Shown here one piece after another: positions 17,273-25,548 of a stretch of DNA of 64,000 nucleotides (position 1 is its first letter; each line of letters starts with the position of its first letter). Under the pieces are notes generated by a model. The model did no database searches. It was not told the origin of the DNA and saw only the letters and a program-made list of their open reading frames with translations. The stretch comes from Chryseobacterium gallinarum (lineage in GTDB: Bacteria > Bacteroidota > Bacteroidia > Flavobacteriales > Weeksellaceae). The stretch is from assembly GCF_001021975.1 (NCBI RefSeq), contig NZ_CP009928.1, positions 1,550,001 to 1,614,000 on the forward strand, in the 5' to 3' direction. The position numbers and the translations under genes are program-made.

Positions 17273-18349
17273 ATGAAAAATATTGCTGTCGTGGGCGCTG
17301 GTATTTCCGGTTTGAGCATGGCGAATTACTTAGAAAAACACAACTTAGACTATCATATTTTTGAAAGAAGAAAGAAAGAAGATCTGGCAGGACATGGATT
17401 TCTTCTTCCACAGGAAGGTCTTGAATATCTTTCCCGGATCATAGACTGTCAGCTTCTTTATGAACAGGGAAATTTTTTAGAAAAATATATACAATATTCT
17501 CACAATGGAAAAATGCTTGCCGAAAAGAATCTTGATCGTGTTTTTGCTATTTCAAGGCAGGCATTAATCAATATTCTGTCTCAAAACATTTCCCAGGAAA
17601 AAATAACTTATGGAAAAACCGTCACCCTTTATGATATAGAAAAAGGGAAACTACAGTACAAGGATGGAAGCTATATGAATGCCGATTTTACCATTATCGC
17701 TGATGGCTCAAAAAGCCGTATCAGGGGAGAAGTATTCAAAGAAGAAACAATCAGAACTGTGAGAGAAAGCGAAGTTGTTAATATTGTTAAAAATAAAGAT
17801 ATAGCCCGGTCCATCAGTAATGATTTCATGAAATTTCATCATGAAAAAGGAGGGCTTACTTTCGGGATCCTTAAATTATCTGCGGATACTATTCTATGGT
17901 ATTCTCAGTTTGATAATGAGAAATATAAGATTAATGAATGTCCTCCCCAGAATTTAAAAGCCTATATGCTTGATATTTTTAATGAATGGCATTCCCTCAT
18001 TCCATCGATTATTCTGCAATCGGACTATGAAAATGTTCATCTATGGCATGTTTATGAATTGGAAAAGCTCAATCCGTTTTATAAGGACAAAATCGTTTTC
18101 ATAGGAGATGCAGCCCATCCTCTTATACCATTTACAAGCCAGGGAGTAACCTCAGCATTGAAAGATTGTTTTGCCTTAACGGAATATTTAGTTGAAAAAA
18201 GGAATATATACGATGCTTTCAGGAAATATGAAGAAGAAAGAAAACCGGAAATTGAAATCCATATTAAAAACGGAAGAGTTTTATTAAATCAGTTCCTTTT
18301 GCCTCTTAATCAATACACAGAAAATATTTTACCCATATCTTATAAATAA
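17273..18349 (+). CDS. FAD-dependent monooxygenase (aromatic-hydroxylase-like)
   Basis: A 358-residue group A flavin monooxygenase. The N-terminal Rossmann motif GAGISGLSMANYLEKH binds FAD. A middle segment (about 155 residues in) ends in TIIADGSKSRIRGEV, the DG motif, and the third motif IVFIGDAAHPLIPFTSQG contacts the flavin ribityl chain. The family hydroxylates aromatic or similar small substrates with NAD(P)H and O2. A PatB/MalY-like lyase starts two bases after its stop, so the two are surely co-translated and probably act on the same compound. The substrate is unknown. Confidence 0.87.
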   Translation: MKNIAVVGAGISGLSMANYLEKHNLDYHIFERRKKEDLAGHGFLLPQEGLEYLSRIIDCQLLYEQGNFLEKYIQYSHNGKMLAEKNLDRVFAISRQALINILSQNISQEKITYGKTVTLYDIEKGKLQYKDGSYMNADFTIIADGSKSRIRGEVFKEETIRTVRESEVVNIVKNKDIARSISNDFMKFHHEKGGLTFGILKLSADTILWYSQFDNEKYKINECPPQNLKAYMLDIFNEWHSLIPSIILQSDYENVHLWHVYELEKLNPFYKDKIVFIGDAAHPLIPFTSQGVTSALKDCFALTEYLVEKRNIYDAFRKYEEERKPEIEIHIKNGRVLLNQFLLPLNQYTENILPISYK

Positions 18350-18351
18350 AA

Positions 18352-19515
18352 ATGTTCAGCAATAACGATATTAATTTTGAAGCCCTGAAACGGAAAGCCT
18401 ATAATGGAAGATGGGCCACATTGGAAGACGGAGTTATTCCGCTTACAGCGGCAGATCCTGATTTTAGGATAGCCCGGGAAATAGAACACGGAATCATTGA
18501 GTATATCAAAGATGGCTATCTAAGCTATGGCCCTTTTTCCGGATTGCCCGAGTTTAAGAAAAGCGTTGCGGATCATTTCAATAAAGAAAAATCCGGAAAC
18601 TTTTCTCCTGAAAATGTACTTGCCGTCAACAGTGCCGCACAGGGAATGTTTTTGATTGCCTCCTATGTCCTGAATCCCGGAGATGAAGCCATTATTCTGG
18701 ACCCCGTTGATTTTTTGTTTAAAAAATCAGTAGAAACGGCTGGTGGAAAAGTAAACCTGTGTCCGGTGGATACCCATACCGGGGAAATTGATTTTGAAAC
18801 ATTAAATTCTCTGATCCATTCAAAAACAAAACTTATCAGCATCTGCAATCCCCACAACCCCCTTGGCAAGGTCTATTCCCCCGATGTTCTGAGAAAAGTA
18901 GCCCAAATAGCTTCTGCCCATGATCTATGGGTAATGAGCGATGAAATATGGAGCGATATTATCTATGACAACAGAAATTTCCATACCTATTCATCTGTCT
19001 CTGAAGAGGCAAGGAAAAAAAGCTTTACCGTATACGGGTTTTCTAAATCTTTCGGAATTGCCGGATTGAGAATTGGGGCCGTTCTCTGCAATGATGTGGA
19101 TATTCTTACCGATTTTACAGAAAAATCAAATTTTAACTCTACCATAGAAGGCGTTTCAACATTATCACAGATGGCAGGAAGCATAGCTTTGGAGAAGGCA
19201 AAGCCCTGGTATAAGGAATTTTTAAAACATTTACAGGGCAATCGTGACTTTGCGTTTAACATATTAAGCCATTCCGGAATTGTAACGCCTAATCTTCCTG
19301 AAGCTACCTTCGTATTATTTCCTGAAATTAAAAACGGATTAAGCAGTGAAGAATTCGCCCGCCATGCCCTACAACACGGAAAAGTAGCCATTGTTCCCGG
19401 TTCTGAAAGGTGGTTTGGGAAAGGTGCTGAAGGCCATATAAGAATCTGTTTTTCCACCTCACAGGAAATTTTAGAAGAAGGGCTTAACAGAATGATCTCC
19501 AGTTTTAACGATTAA
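18352..19515 (+). CDS. PatB/MalY-type aminotransferase-fold C-S lyase
   Basis: A 387-residue fold-type I PLP enzyme. The PLP lysine lies in YGFSKSFGIAGLRIG, and SDEIWSDIIYDNRNFHTYSS and NPHNPLGKVYS are hallmarks of the MalY/PatB cystathionine beta-lyase-like group, which cleaves C-S bonds of cysteine conjugates or cystathionine. True aminotransferase activity cannot be excluded. It follows the flavin monooxygenase by two bases; together they suggest oxidation followed by beta-elimination of a sulfur compound, which is inference only. Confidence 0.88.
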   Translation: MFSNNDINFEALKRKAYNGRWATLEDGVIPLTAADPDFRIAREIEHGIIEYIKDGYLSYGPFSGLPEFKKSVADHFNKEKSGNFSPENVLAVNSAAQGMFLIASYVLNPGDEAIILDPVDFLFKKSVETAGGKVNLCPVDTHTGEIDFETLNSLIHSKTKLISICNPHNPLGKVYSPDVLRKVAQIASAHDLWVMSDEIWSDIIYDNRNFHTYSSVSEEARKKSFTVYGFSKSFGIAGLRIGAVLCNDVDILTDFTEKSNFNSTIEGVSTLSQMAGSIALEKAKPWYKEFLKHLQGNRDFAFNILSHSGIVTPNLPEATFVLFPEIKNGLSSEEFARHALQHGKVAIVPGSERWFGKGAEGHIRICFSTSQEILEEGLNRMISSFND

Positions 19516-19614
19516 TAATTTTCATTAAAAACATCAAAAATGTGATTATTATTCTATATTTTGCTACAAGTAGCATAAAATTAATATATCCTTAACAAAT
19601 AACGATATTTCATA

Positions 19615-19644
19615 TTGATTTAAAAATAAAAAATGATAATTTTG
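19615..19644 (+). promoter_or_regulatory. promoter of TonB-dependent receptor
   Basis: TTG at 19615-19617, exactly 19 bases, then TAATTTTG at 19637-19644. The open frame extends upstream through this box, so the promoter decides that translation begins at ATG 19672 and not at 19633. Confidence 0.72.
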
Positions 19645-19671
19645 AGTAAATCACCACTCAAAAGCTTCAAT

Positions 19672-22110
19672 ATGAAAATAAAATACATAAGCGCTGTTTT
19701 ACTGGGGGCCTCTACCTTATCATATGCCCAACAGGTAAATGATACCATTACAAAGGAATCTAAGATAGATGAAGTTGCCATCACGGGAAGCCGGAATAAG
19801 AAAAGAACGGTTACGAATACCCCGGTTCCCATTGATATCATTGACATCAAACAAGCCAGCCAGGCAACAGGCCAGGTAGAAGTCAACCAACTGTTACAGT
19901 TTGCGGCTCCTTCCTTCAATTCCAACAAACAATCCGGATCAGACGGTGCAGACGCCGTAGATCCGGCAACACTGAGAGGGCTAGGACCTGATCAAACCCT
20001 TCTTTTATTAAATGGAAAAAGGTACCATCAGTCTTCTTTGATTAATCTTTTTGGAACCAAAGGAAGAGGAAATACAGGGTACGATATGAATACCATCCCG
20101 ATCGGAGCTATAAAAAGAGTCGAAGTCCTTCGCGACGGAGCTTCAGCACAATATGGTTCTGACGCAATTGCAGGGGTAATCAATGTAATCCTTAATGACC
20201 GGGATAAGGGTTTTGAAGGAAATGCATTTTACGGAATGAACCTTTTTAAAAGTCCCGGCAATAATGATGTTGTATCAGACCATAAAGCAGATGGAATCAC
20301 TTTTGACTTCAGTGGAAACCTGGGTACAAAAATTGGCAACAAAGGAGGTTTTGGAAACTTTACTGCAGAATTTGTCAACAAAGATTATGCAATCAGGAAT
20401 GCTAACCCTCAAATGTATAATGCTCCAAGGCAACGTTTCGGAGATGCCAAAGCTCAGAATGTCTATTTCTTCGGAAACATTGAACTTCCATTATCCGACG
20501 GCCTGAAATTTTATTCACGTCAGGGATTTTCCCACAGAAATACCAAGGCTTATGCCTGGACAAGAACCCCTGAAGCTAATGGGAACGTTCCGGATATCTA
20601 TCCGATGGGATTTGATCCTATTGAAGATACAAGCATCAGTGACTTCACCTTCGATAACGGTTTAAAATTTAAAGTGGCCAACTGGGATGTGGATTTTTAT
20701 AATGCCTTTGGAAACAACAGATTTACGTATGACATAACCAATACTGTCAATGCGACTCTAGGCTCTAAATCCCCGACTCAATTTTATGCCGGCGGGCATT
20801 CATTACTGCAAAACACAACAGGTTTTAACGCTGTAAGGCAGTTTAAGGTACTTGAAGGGCTAAATATTGCATTCGGATCAGAATTCAGATATGAAAAATT
20901 CAATATTATTAAAGGAGAAGAGGCGTCTTATACAATGTATGATATTAATGGGAATCCTGTAACTCCTGATACCCCAGGTAACTTACTGGCAACCAACCCT
21001 CTTGCCGATCCGGAAGATAACATAAGGCCGGGTGGTTCACAAGGATTCCCCGGTTATTCTACTGATATTGGTAAAAGCAGAAATAATTTTGCAGCTTATG
21101 TAGATACTGAGCTGGATGTTACCAAAAACTGGATGATAAGTATAGCCGGAAGATTTGAGAATTACAATGATTTTGGAAGTACTTTAAACGGTAAATTTGC
21201 TACACGGTATGCAATTACTCCTCAATTTGCCTTCCGCGGATCTGTCTCTACAGGATTCAGAGCCCCTTCTCTTGCTCAGAAATATTACAGCCAGCAGTTC
21301 ACGAACTTTCAGGGAGGGAAGTTGGTTACCATCCAATTGGCGTCGAATGATAGTGATCTCGCCAACAGATTGGGTATTGAACAGCTGAAGCAGGAAACAT
21401 CTGTAAACGGGAGTGCCGGATTTACTTTTAATACGGGAAAATTCACCGCAACGATTGACGGATACTATATCAGTGTAAAAAACAGAATCGTTCTGACAGG
21501 AAATTTCTCAAGAGATGATTTACCTACCGATGTCCAGAATGATTATCCTTATATTGATCAGGCGCAATTTTTTTCCAATGCCATTGACACAAGAACCAAA
21601 GGGATTGACCTTATCCTGAGTTACAGTGAAAGTTTAGGTTCAGGGAAATTAACGGCAACTTTAGCCGGAAACTATAATGATATGGAAATTACCCAGGTCA
21701 ATACTTCACCCAAACTGCAGGGTAAGGAAGACGTTTATTTAAGTGCCAGGGAAAGAGCTTTTATTCTGGCTTCAGCTCCTAAAACAAAGATTAACCTTAA
21801 TCTTAACTATAAGATCAATAGGTTCAATGCAAATCTTCAGCTGGTAAGGTTTGATAAGGTTACATTAATTGGGTATGATGATGCTGAACAGATATACAAC
21901 CCAAAGGTAACAACGGATCTTTCTTTTGGATACGAGTTTTCTAAAAACCTGAATCTGACTTTGGGAAGTAAGAACTTATTCAACCGATACCCTACATTAC
22001 AAACCACTCAGGTATCAACCGGAAATACCGAATCCGGAGGCATTTTCGATCCCGTACAAATGGGATTTGCCGGACGACAGGTTTTTGCCAGACTTAATTT
22101 TAAATTTTAA
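19672..22110 (+). CDS. TonB-dependent outer-membrane receptor
   Basis: An 812-residue receptor. A signal peptide (MKIKYISAVLLGASTLSYAQ) is followed by a short TonB-box-like region, a plug domain (IDEVAITGSRNKKRT to RGLGPDQTLLLLNGKRYH and VEVLRDGASAQYGSDAIAGVINVIL) and a large beta-barrel ending in ARLNFKF. The plug signature is the vitamin B12/iron-compound receptor type rather than SusC type, since there is no carboxypeptidase-like N-terminal domain. Transport uses TonB-ExbBD energy. It is monocistronic, with a convergent terminator downstream. The ligand is unknown. Confidence 0.93.
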   Translation: MKIKYISAVLLGASTLSYAQQVNDTITKESKIDEVAITGSRNKKRTVTNTPVPIDIIDIKQASQATGQVEVNQLLQFAAPSFNSNKQSGSDGADAVDPATLRGLGPDQTLLLLNGKRYHQSSLINLFGTKGRGNTGYDMNTIPIGAIKRVEVLRDGASAQYGSDAIAGVINVILNDRDKGFEGNAFYGMNLFKSPGNNDVVSDHKADGITFDFSGNLGTKIGNKGGFGNFTAEFVNKDYAIRNANPQMYNAPRQRFGDAKAQNVYFFGNIELPLSDGLKFYSRQGFSHRNTKAYAWTRTPEANGNVPDIYPMGFDPIEDTSISDFTFDNGLKFKVANWDVDFYNAFGNNRFTYDITNTVNATLGSKSPTQFYAGGHSLLQNTTGFNAVRQFKVLEGLNIAFGSEFRYEKFNIIKGEEASYTMYDINGNPVTPDTPGNLLATNPLADPEDNIRPGGSQGFPGYSTDIGKSRNNFAAYVDTELDVTKNWMISIAGRFENYNDFGSTLNGKFATRYAITPQFAFRGSVSTGFRAPSLAQKYYSQQFTNFQGGKLVTIQLASNDSDLANRLGIEQLKQETSVNGSAGFTFNTGKFTATIDGYYISVKNRIVLTGNFSRDDLPTDVQNDYPYIDQAQFFSNAIDTRTKGIDLILSYSESLGSGKLTATLAGNYNDMEITQVNTSPKLQGKEDVYLSARERAFILASAPKTKINLNLNYKINRFNANLQLVRFDKVTLIGYDDAEQIYNPKVTTDLSFGYEFSKNLNLTLGSKNLFNRYPTLQTTQVSTGNTESGGIFDPVQMGFAGRQVFARLNFKF

Positions 22111-22178
22111 GAAGATTGGAAGAGTTTTTATTATCATGACTGTAAAGGCTTCCTCTTCCGAACTCCTGTTTCCTTATA

Positions 22179-22217
22179 ACAAGGCCTGCTGAAAAATTTT
22201 CAGCAGGCCTTTTTTAT
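22179..22217. terminator. bidirectional terminator
   Basis: AAGGCCTGCTG/CAGCAGGCCTT (22181-22191 and 22201-22211) with A and T runs outside lies between the convergent receptor and sugar-dehydrogenase genes. Confidence 0.88.
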
Positions 22218-23431
22218 TTCTTTGAAATTCTATATAATTTTCCGCTATCTGTTACAGCGTAGAGATTTCCATCCATGCCATCCAGTACATCCCTGAAACG
22301 CTCTTTCTGATCGGCAAGAAGACGCTCTTCCCCTACCACTTTATTATCCTTCATTACAATCCGGTCAATATGTTCACCACTTAAGCATCCAATAAACAGG
22401 TTGCCTTTCCATTCGTCAATATTCCCTGTGTAAAATGTTATTCCGCTTGGAGAAATTACGGGATCCCAATAGTATACCGGCTGCTCTGTCCCCGCTTTCT
22501 GCGTAATCCCTTGTCCTACCTGGTCTCCTGAATACTCAATACCATATGTCACATCTCCCCAGCCGTAATTTTTCCCCGGCCGGATAAGGTTAATTTCATC
22601 ACCCCCTCTGGGACCCATTTCAACATCCCAGAGATTTCCTTGCGGATCCAGGGCCAATCCTTGCGGGTTCCGTAATCCATAGGCATAAATTTCCGGCTTA
22701 TATCCCTGTTTACCAATAAAAGGATTTCCGGGTGCCGGCAAACCTTCTTTGGTAATCTTCATAATTTTACCTAAATAATTATCCGTCTTCTGAGCATATA
22801 CTCTTGTCACTTTATCTGATCTTTCTCCCGTACTTACATATAAATTCTGATCTTTATCAAAAACCAGGCGGCTTCCATAATGCTTATCACCATCATAAGA
22901 AGGTTCTGCCCTGAAAATTACCTTGATTCCGGAAATACTTTTAAGATCAGGGGATAATGTTCCCTTGGCTACAGAAGTCAGGTTTCCTTTTCCAAACGGT
23001 TCTGAGAAACTGAAGTAAATAATATTATTGTTTTTAAAATCAGGATCCAGCGCTACATCCAGCATTCCTCCCTGCCCTTTTGCATCTACTTTTGGAAAAC
23101 CGGTAATTTTAGAAACCTGTTTTCCATCTTTGGAAACCACATTCATATATCCTGTTTTTTCAGTGATGAGAAATCTCCCGTCCGGCAGATTAATAATTCC
23201 CCATGGCTTTCCGAGTTCTTTATTCAAAACTTCCACTTTATAAGGTGTTTTTGTTTTTACAGCCTTAATTCTTGTCTGTCCCTTAAAGGCTGGCTGATAT
23301 TCAGAATTTGGTTTTTCGGTTTCCACACTCCCGTCACTTCCTATCTGCTGTGCATTGGCATGGCCTTCTTTACATGATGATAACATCAATAAGACACTCA
23401 CAGCTGCAATATAAAATTGATTGATTTTCAT
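22214..23431 (-). CDS. PQQ-dependent sugar dehydrogenase family lipoprotein
   Basis: A 405-residue beta-propeller protein of the glucose/sorbosone dehydrogenase family. A lipoprotein signal ends in LMLSSC. Propeller motifs follow: GKPWGIINLPDGRFLITEKTG, GGMLDVALDPDF, SRLVFDKDQNLYVSTGERS, AYGLRNPQGLALDPQG and MGPRGGDEINLI. These correspond to the soluble aldose sugar dehydrogenase (YliI/Asd type), which oxidises sugars in the periplasm with PQQ. No PQQ synthesis genes are in this window. It is a single gene with a convergent terminator. Confidence 0.9.
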   Translation of the reverse strand: MKINQFYIAAVSVLLMLSSCKEGHANAQQIGSDGSVETEKPNSEYQPAFKGQTRIKAVKTKTPYKVEVLNKELGKPWGIINLPDGRFLITEKTGYMNVVSKDGKQVSKITGFPKVDAKGQGGMLDVALDPDFKNNNIIYFSFSEPFGKGNLTSVAKGTLSPDLKSISGIKVIFRAEPSYDGDKHYGSRLVFDKDQNLYVSTGERSDKVTRVYAQKTDNYLGKIMKITKEGLPAPGNPFIGKQGYKPEIYAYGLRNPQGLALDPQGNLWDVEMGPRGGDEINLIRPGKNYGWGDVTYGIEYSGDQVGQGITQKAGTEQPVYYWDPVISPSGITFYTGNIDEWKGNLFIGCLSGEHIDRIVMKDNKVVGEERLLADQKERFRDVLDGMDGNLYAVTDSGKLYRISKK

Positions 23432-23482
23432 AACATTATGATTAGTGTTATAAAGATAAATAGAAAAATAATGCCATAAAAT

Positions 23483-23512
23483 TTGTACAATACAATTTTT
23501 ATTCTACATTTG
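23483..23512 (+). promoter_or_regulatory. promoter of the blaI/blaR-type operon
   Basis: TTG at 23483-23485, 19 bases, then TACATTTG at 23505-23512 is a near-perfect Bacteroidota promoter. The TTG sits in the palindrome TTGTACAA and the second box lies inside the operator listed next. Confidence 0.75.
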
Positions 23513-23517
23513 TAGAA
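23502..23517. promoter_or_regulatory. putative BlaI/MecI operator
   Basis: A perfect 16-base palindrome TTCTACA-TT-TGTAGAA with the TACA/TGTA core recognised by BlaI/MecI-type repressors. It covers the downstream promoter box, so a bound repressor would block the operon. A further half site TGTAGA (23532) overlaps the region just before the ATG. Autoregulation is inferred from position and family. Confidence 0.72.
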
Positions 23518-23536
23518 CAAAATACAAAACTGTAGA

Positions 23537-23908
23537 ATGAAAGATATCAAATTAACCGACGCCGAGAAAGTACTGATGGAAATCCTTTGGGAGAATAAAA
23601 ATATTTTCATGAAGGATATCCTGGAGGCTTACCCCGACCCTAAGCCTGCAGCTACCACAATTGCCACCTTACTGAAAAGAATGCAAAACAAGGACTTAGT
23701 AGGCTATACACTTTATGGAAATTCCCGTGAATACTACCCAAAAGTAGAAAAAGGAGAATATTTCAAGGAAGAAATGACTTCCATGATTGACCGTTTTTTC
23801 AACAGCTCGGTAACCCAGTTTGCCTCATTCTTTACCTCTAATTCAAAACTTACACAGAAGCAGCTGAAAGAACTTCGTGATATCATTGATAAACAAATAA
23901 AGGAATGA
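23537..23908 (+). CDS. BlaI/MecI/CopY-family repressor
   Basis: A 123-residue winged-helix regulator: KLTDAEKVLMEILWENKNIFMKDILEAY and PAATTIATLLKRMQNKDLVGY give the DNA-binding domain, and the C-terminal half (FFNSSVTQFASFF to LKQLRDIIDKQI-like helices) gives the dimerisation part that is normally cut during induction. Its start codon lies about 20 bases after the operator/promoter. The stop overlaps the start of the M56 gene (ATGA), so both are translationally coupled. Confidence 0.93.
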   Translation: MKDIKLTDAEKVLMEILWENKNIFMKDILEAYPDPKPAATTIATLLKRMQNKDLVGYTLYGNSREYYPKVEKGEYFKEEMTSMIDRFFNSSVTQFASFFTSNSKLTQKQLKELRDIIDKQIKE

Positions 23909-25335
23909 ATATGCTTATCATTATCATAAAAATAATATTGTGTTCTTCTTTGTTTATTGCCATTTATTACTGGTTTCTGGAAAAGGAAAGAATATATAGA
24001 TTCAACCGGTTTTATTTACTTGGTTCGCTGGCACTCTCTTATCTGATTCCGTTTATTAGCATTAGCCTGCAACTGCCGAAAGAGAAAATAAGCAGACCGC
24101 AGCTCATCATTGAAGATACGGCACAAAAAATAATTGCTATCCATAACGAACCTGAAGGTTTACACTGGATGAGTGTACTATGGATTATATACGCTGCTGT
24201 AACTTTGCTTTTCCTGCTCAGGAGCATATTTGCTGTTCTGAAGATTATAAGAATAAAAGGAAATACAATCATCTATAAAGGACAACGGGTACTGTTAACG
24301 AATGAAAATCTTTCTCCGTTTAGCTTCTGGAATACGATTTATTTAGGGAGAGCCTATCTTAAAGAAGATGAAATAGACCCAAGAATTTTCCTCCATGAGA
24401 AAAGCCATATTTCCCAAAAACATAGCCTTGATCTTATATTGATAGATGTATTAAAGATTTTCACCTGGTTTAATCCCGTTCTGTTTTTATATAAAAAGAC
24501 TATTGTTACGAACCATGAGTTTCTGGCAGATGAAGCTGTTTTGAAAAATCAATTCAGCATCAGGGAGTATCAGAATCTTATTCTTGACGAAATCATCAAT
24601 ACTCAAAGCTTACCGCTTACCCATACCTTTAATTTTAACAATACCAAAAAACGATTTATTATGATGACCACAAAAAAAACAAAATTCAGCCTGCTTAAGA
24701 AAACCGCAGGAATTACTTCACTGATTGCAGCCATCGCTGTATTTTCTGAAAAAACATACGCCAATAATTCAGTGTCTGTTTTTAACAACCATAACACTTC
24801 TGCTATATCTTCTCAGCAAATAAACCCTGTTAAAACAGGCACTTCGCATGAGATAAGTTCAGAATCACCGGCTCGTGATGAAAAGTCAACAGTCCTTAAG
24901 CCCGCAACAGCAGAAGTCCTTAAGAAAGAAGAGCAGAAGATGGTATCAGATACGATTACTCCTAAAACAGCCATTAAAGAGGAACCAAAAGCAAACGCTA
25001 CAATAGATTCCGGCAACGGAAAGGACTTTGTAGAAGCAAAATATCCGGGAGGAAATGCCGAGCTACGAAAAAAAATAGGCAACACCATGGATATGGCGGT
25101 AATAAATCCATTAAAAGGGACAATTACCTCAACAGCGTATATCCAAATTGATGAAACAGGTAAAGCAACTCAAATAACAACTTCAGGTAATGACGAAGTT
25201 TTCAACAAAGAGTATCTTAAAACAATAACAGCAATAAGCAATGAAACAACCTGGCAGCCTGCTACTAAAAATGGCAAAGCAATAGCTACTTCATTAAAGA
25301 TTCCCGCAACAATGACCTTTGAGAATTTTAAATAA
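23905..25335 (+). CDS. BlaR1-like M56 metallopeptidase with C-terminal TonB-like domain
   Basis: A 476-residue membrane protein with N-terminal hydrophobic helices, the zinc motif HEKSH at residues 164-168 followed by QKHSLDLILID, and a NHEFLADEAVL segment giving the remaining ligand. All are BlaR1/MecR1 (peptidase M56) features. A further helix near residue 265 precedes a Ser/Thr/Lys-rich linker and a C-terminal domain (FVEAKYPGGNAELRKKIG to WQPATKNGKAIATSLKIP) that resembles the TonB C-terminal fold instead of the penicillin-binding sensor. It probably senses an envelope signal and cleaves the upstream repressor. The signal is unknown. Confidence 0.88.
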   Translation: MNMLIIIIKIILCSSLFIAIYYWFLEKERIYRFNRFYLLGSLALSYLIPFISISLQLPKEKISRPQLIIEDTAQKIIAIHNEPEGLHWMSVLWIIYAAVTLLFLLRSIFAVLKIIRIKGNTIIYKGQRVLLTNENLSPFSFWNTIYLGRAYLKEDEIDPRIFLHEKSHISQKHSLDLILIDVLKIFTWFNPVLFLYKKTIVTNHEFLADEAVLKNQFSIREYQNLILDEIINTQSLPLTHTFNFNNTKKRFIMMTTKKTKFSLLKKTAGITSLIAAIAVFSEKTYANNSVSVFNNHNTSAISSQQINPVKTGTSHEISSESPARDEKSTVLKPATAEVLKKEEQKMVSDTITPKTAIKEEPKANATIDSGNGKDFVEAKYPGGNAELRKKIGNTMDMAVINPLKGTITSTAYIQIDETGKATQITTSGNDEVFNKEYLKTITAISNETTWQPATKNGKAIATSLKIPATMTFENFK

Positions 25336-25339
25336 TAGA

Positions 25340-25366
25340 TAAGCGCTTTTCAGCGCTTTTTTTATG
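25340..25366 (+). terminator. intrinsic terminator
   Basis: AAGCGC-TTTTCA-GCGCTT followed by a T run (25341-25363), after the M56 gene. Confidence 0.78.
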
Positions 25367-25548
25367 CCTGTAAATTCCGTTTTTTCTATTCCATTTCTTA
25401 ACATTTTTCTGTGAGCAATACGATAATGACTTCACCTGCCAGTATTATAACTGCAATCTGTTAAATTTTTCTTATCAAAATATTCATCTTCAAAACTTTA
25501 TCAAGTCTAATAATTTCTTTCGTATTTTTGTTGTATACATTCTTTTCT

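Noticed and set aside
19633..19671. Upstream extension of the TonB receptor
   Set aside because: It includes the promoter box TAATTTTG; translation cannot begin before the transcript does.
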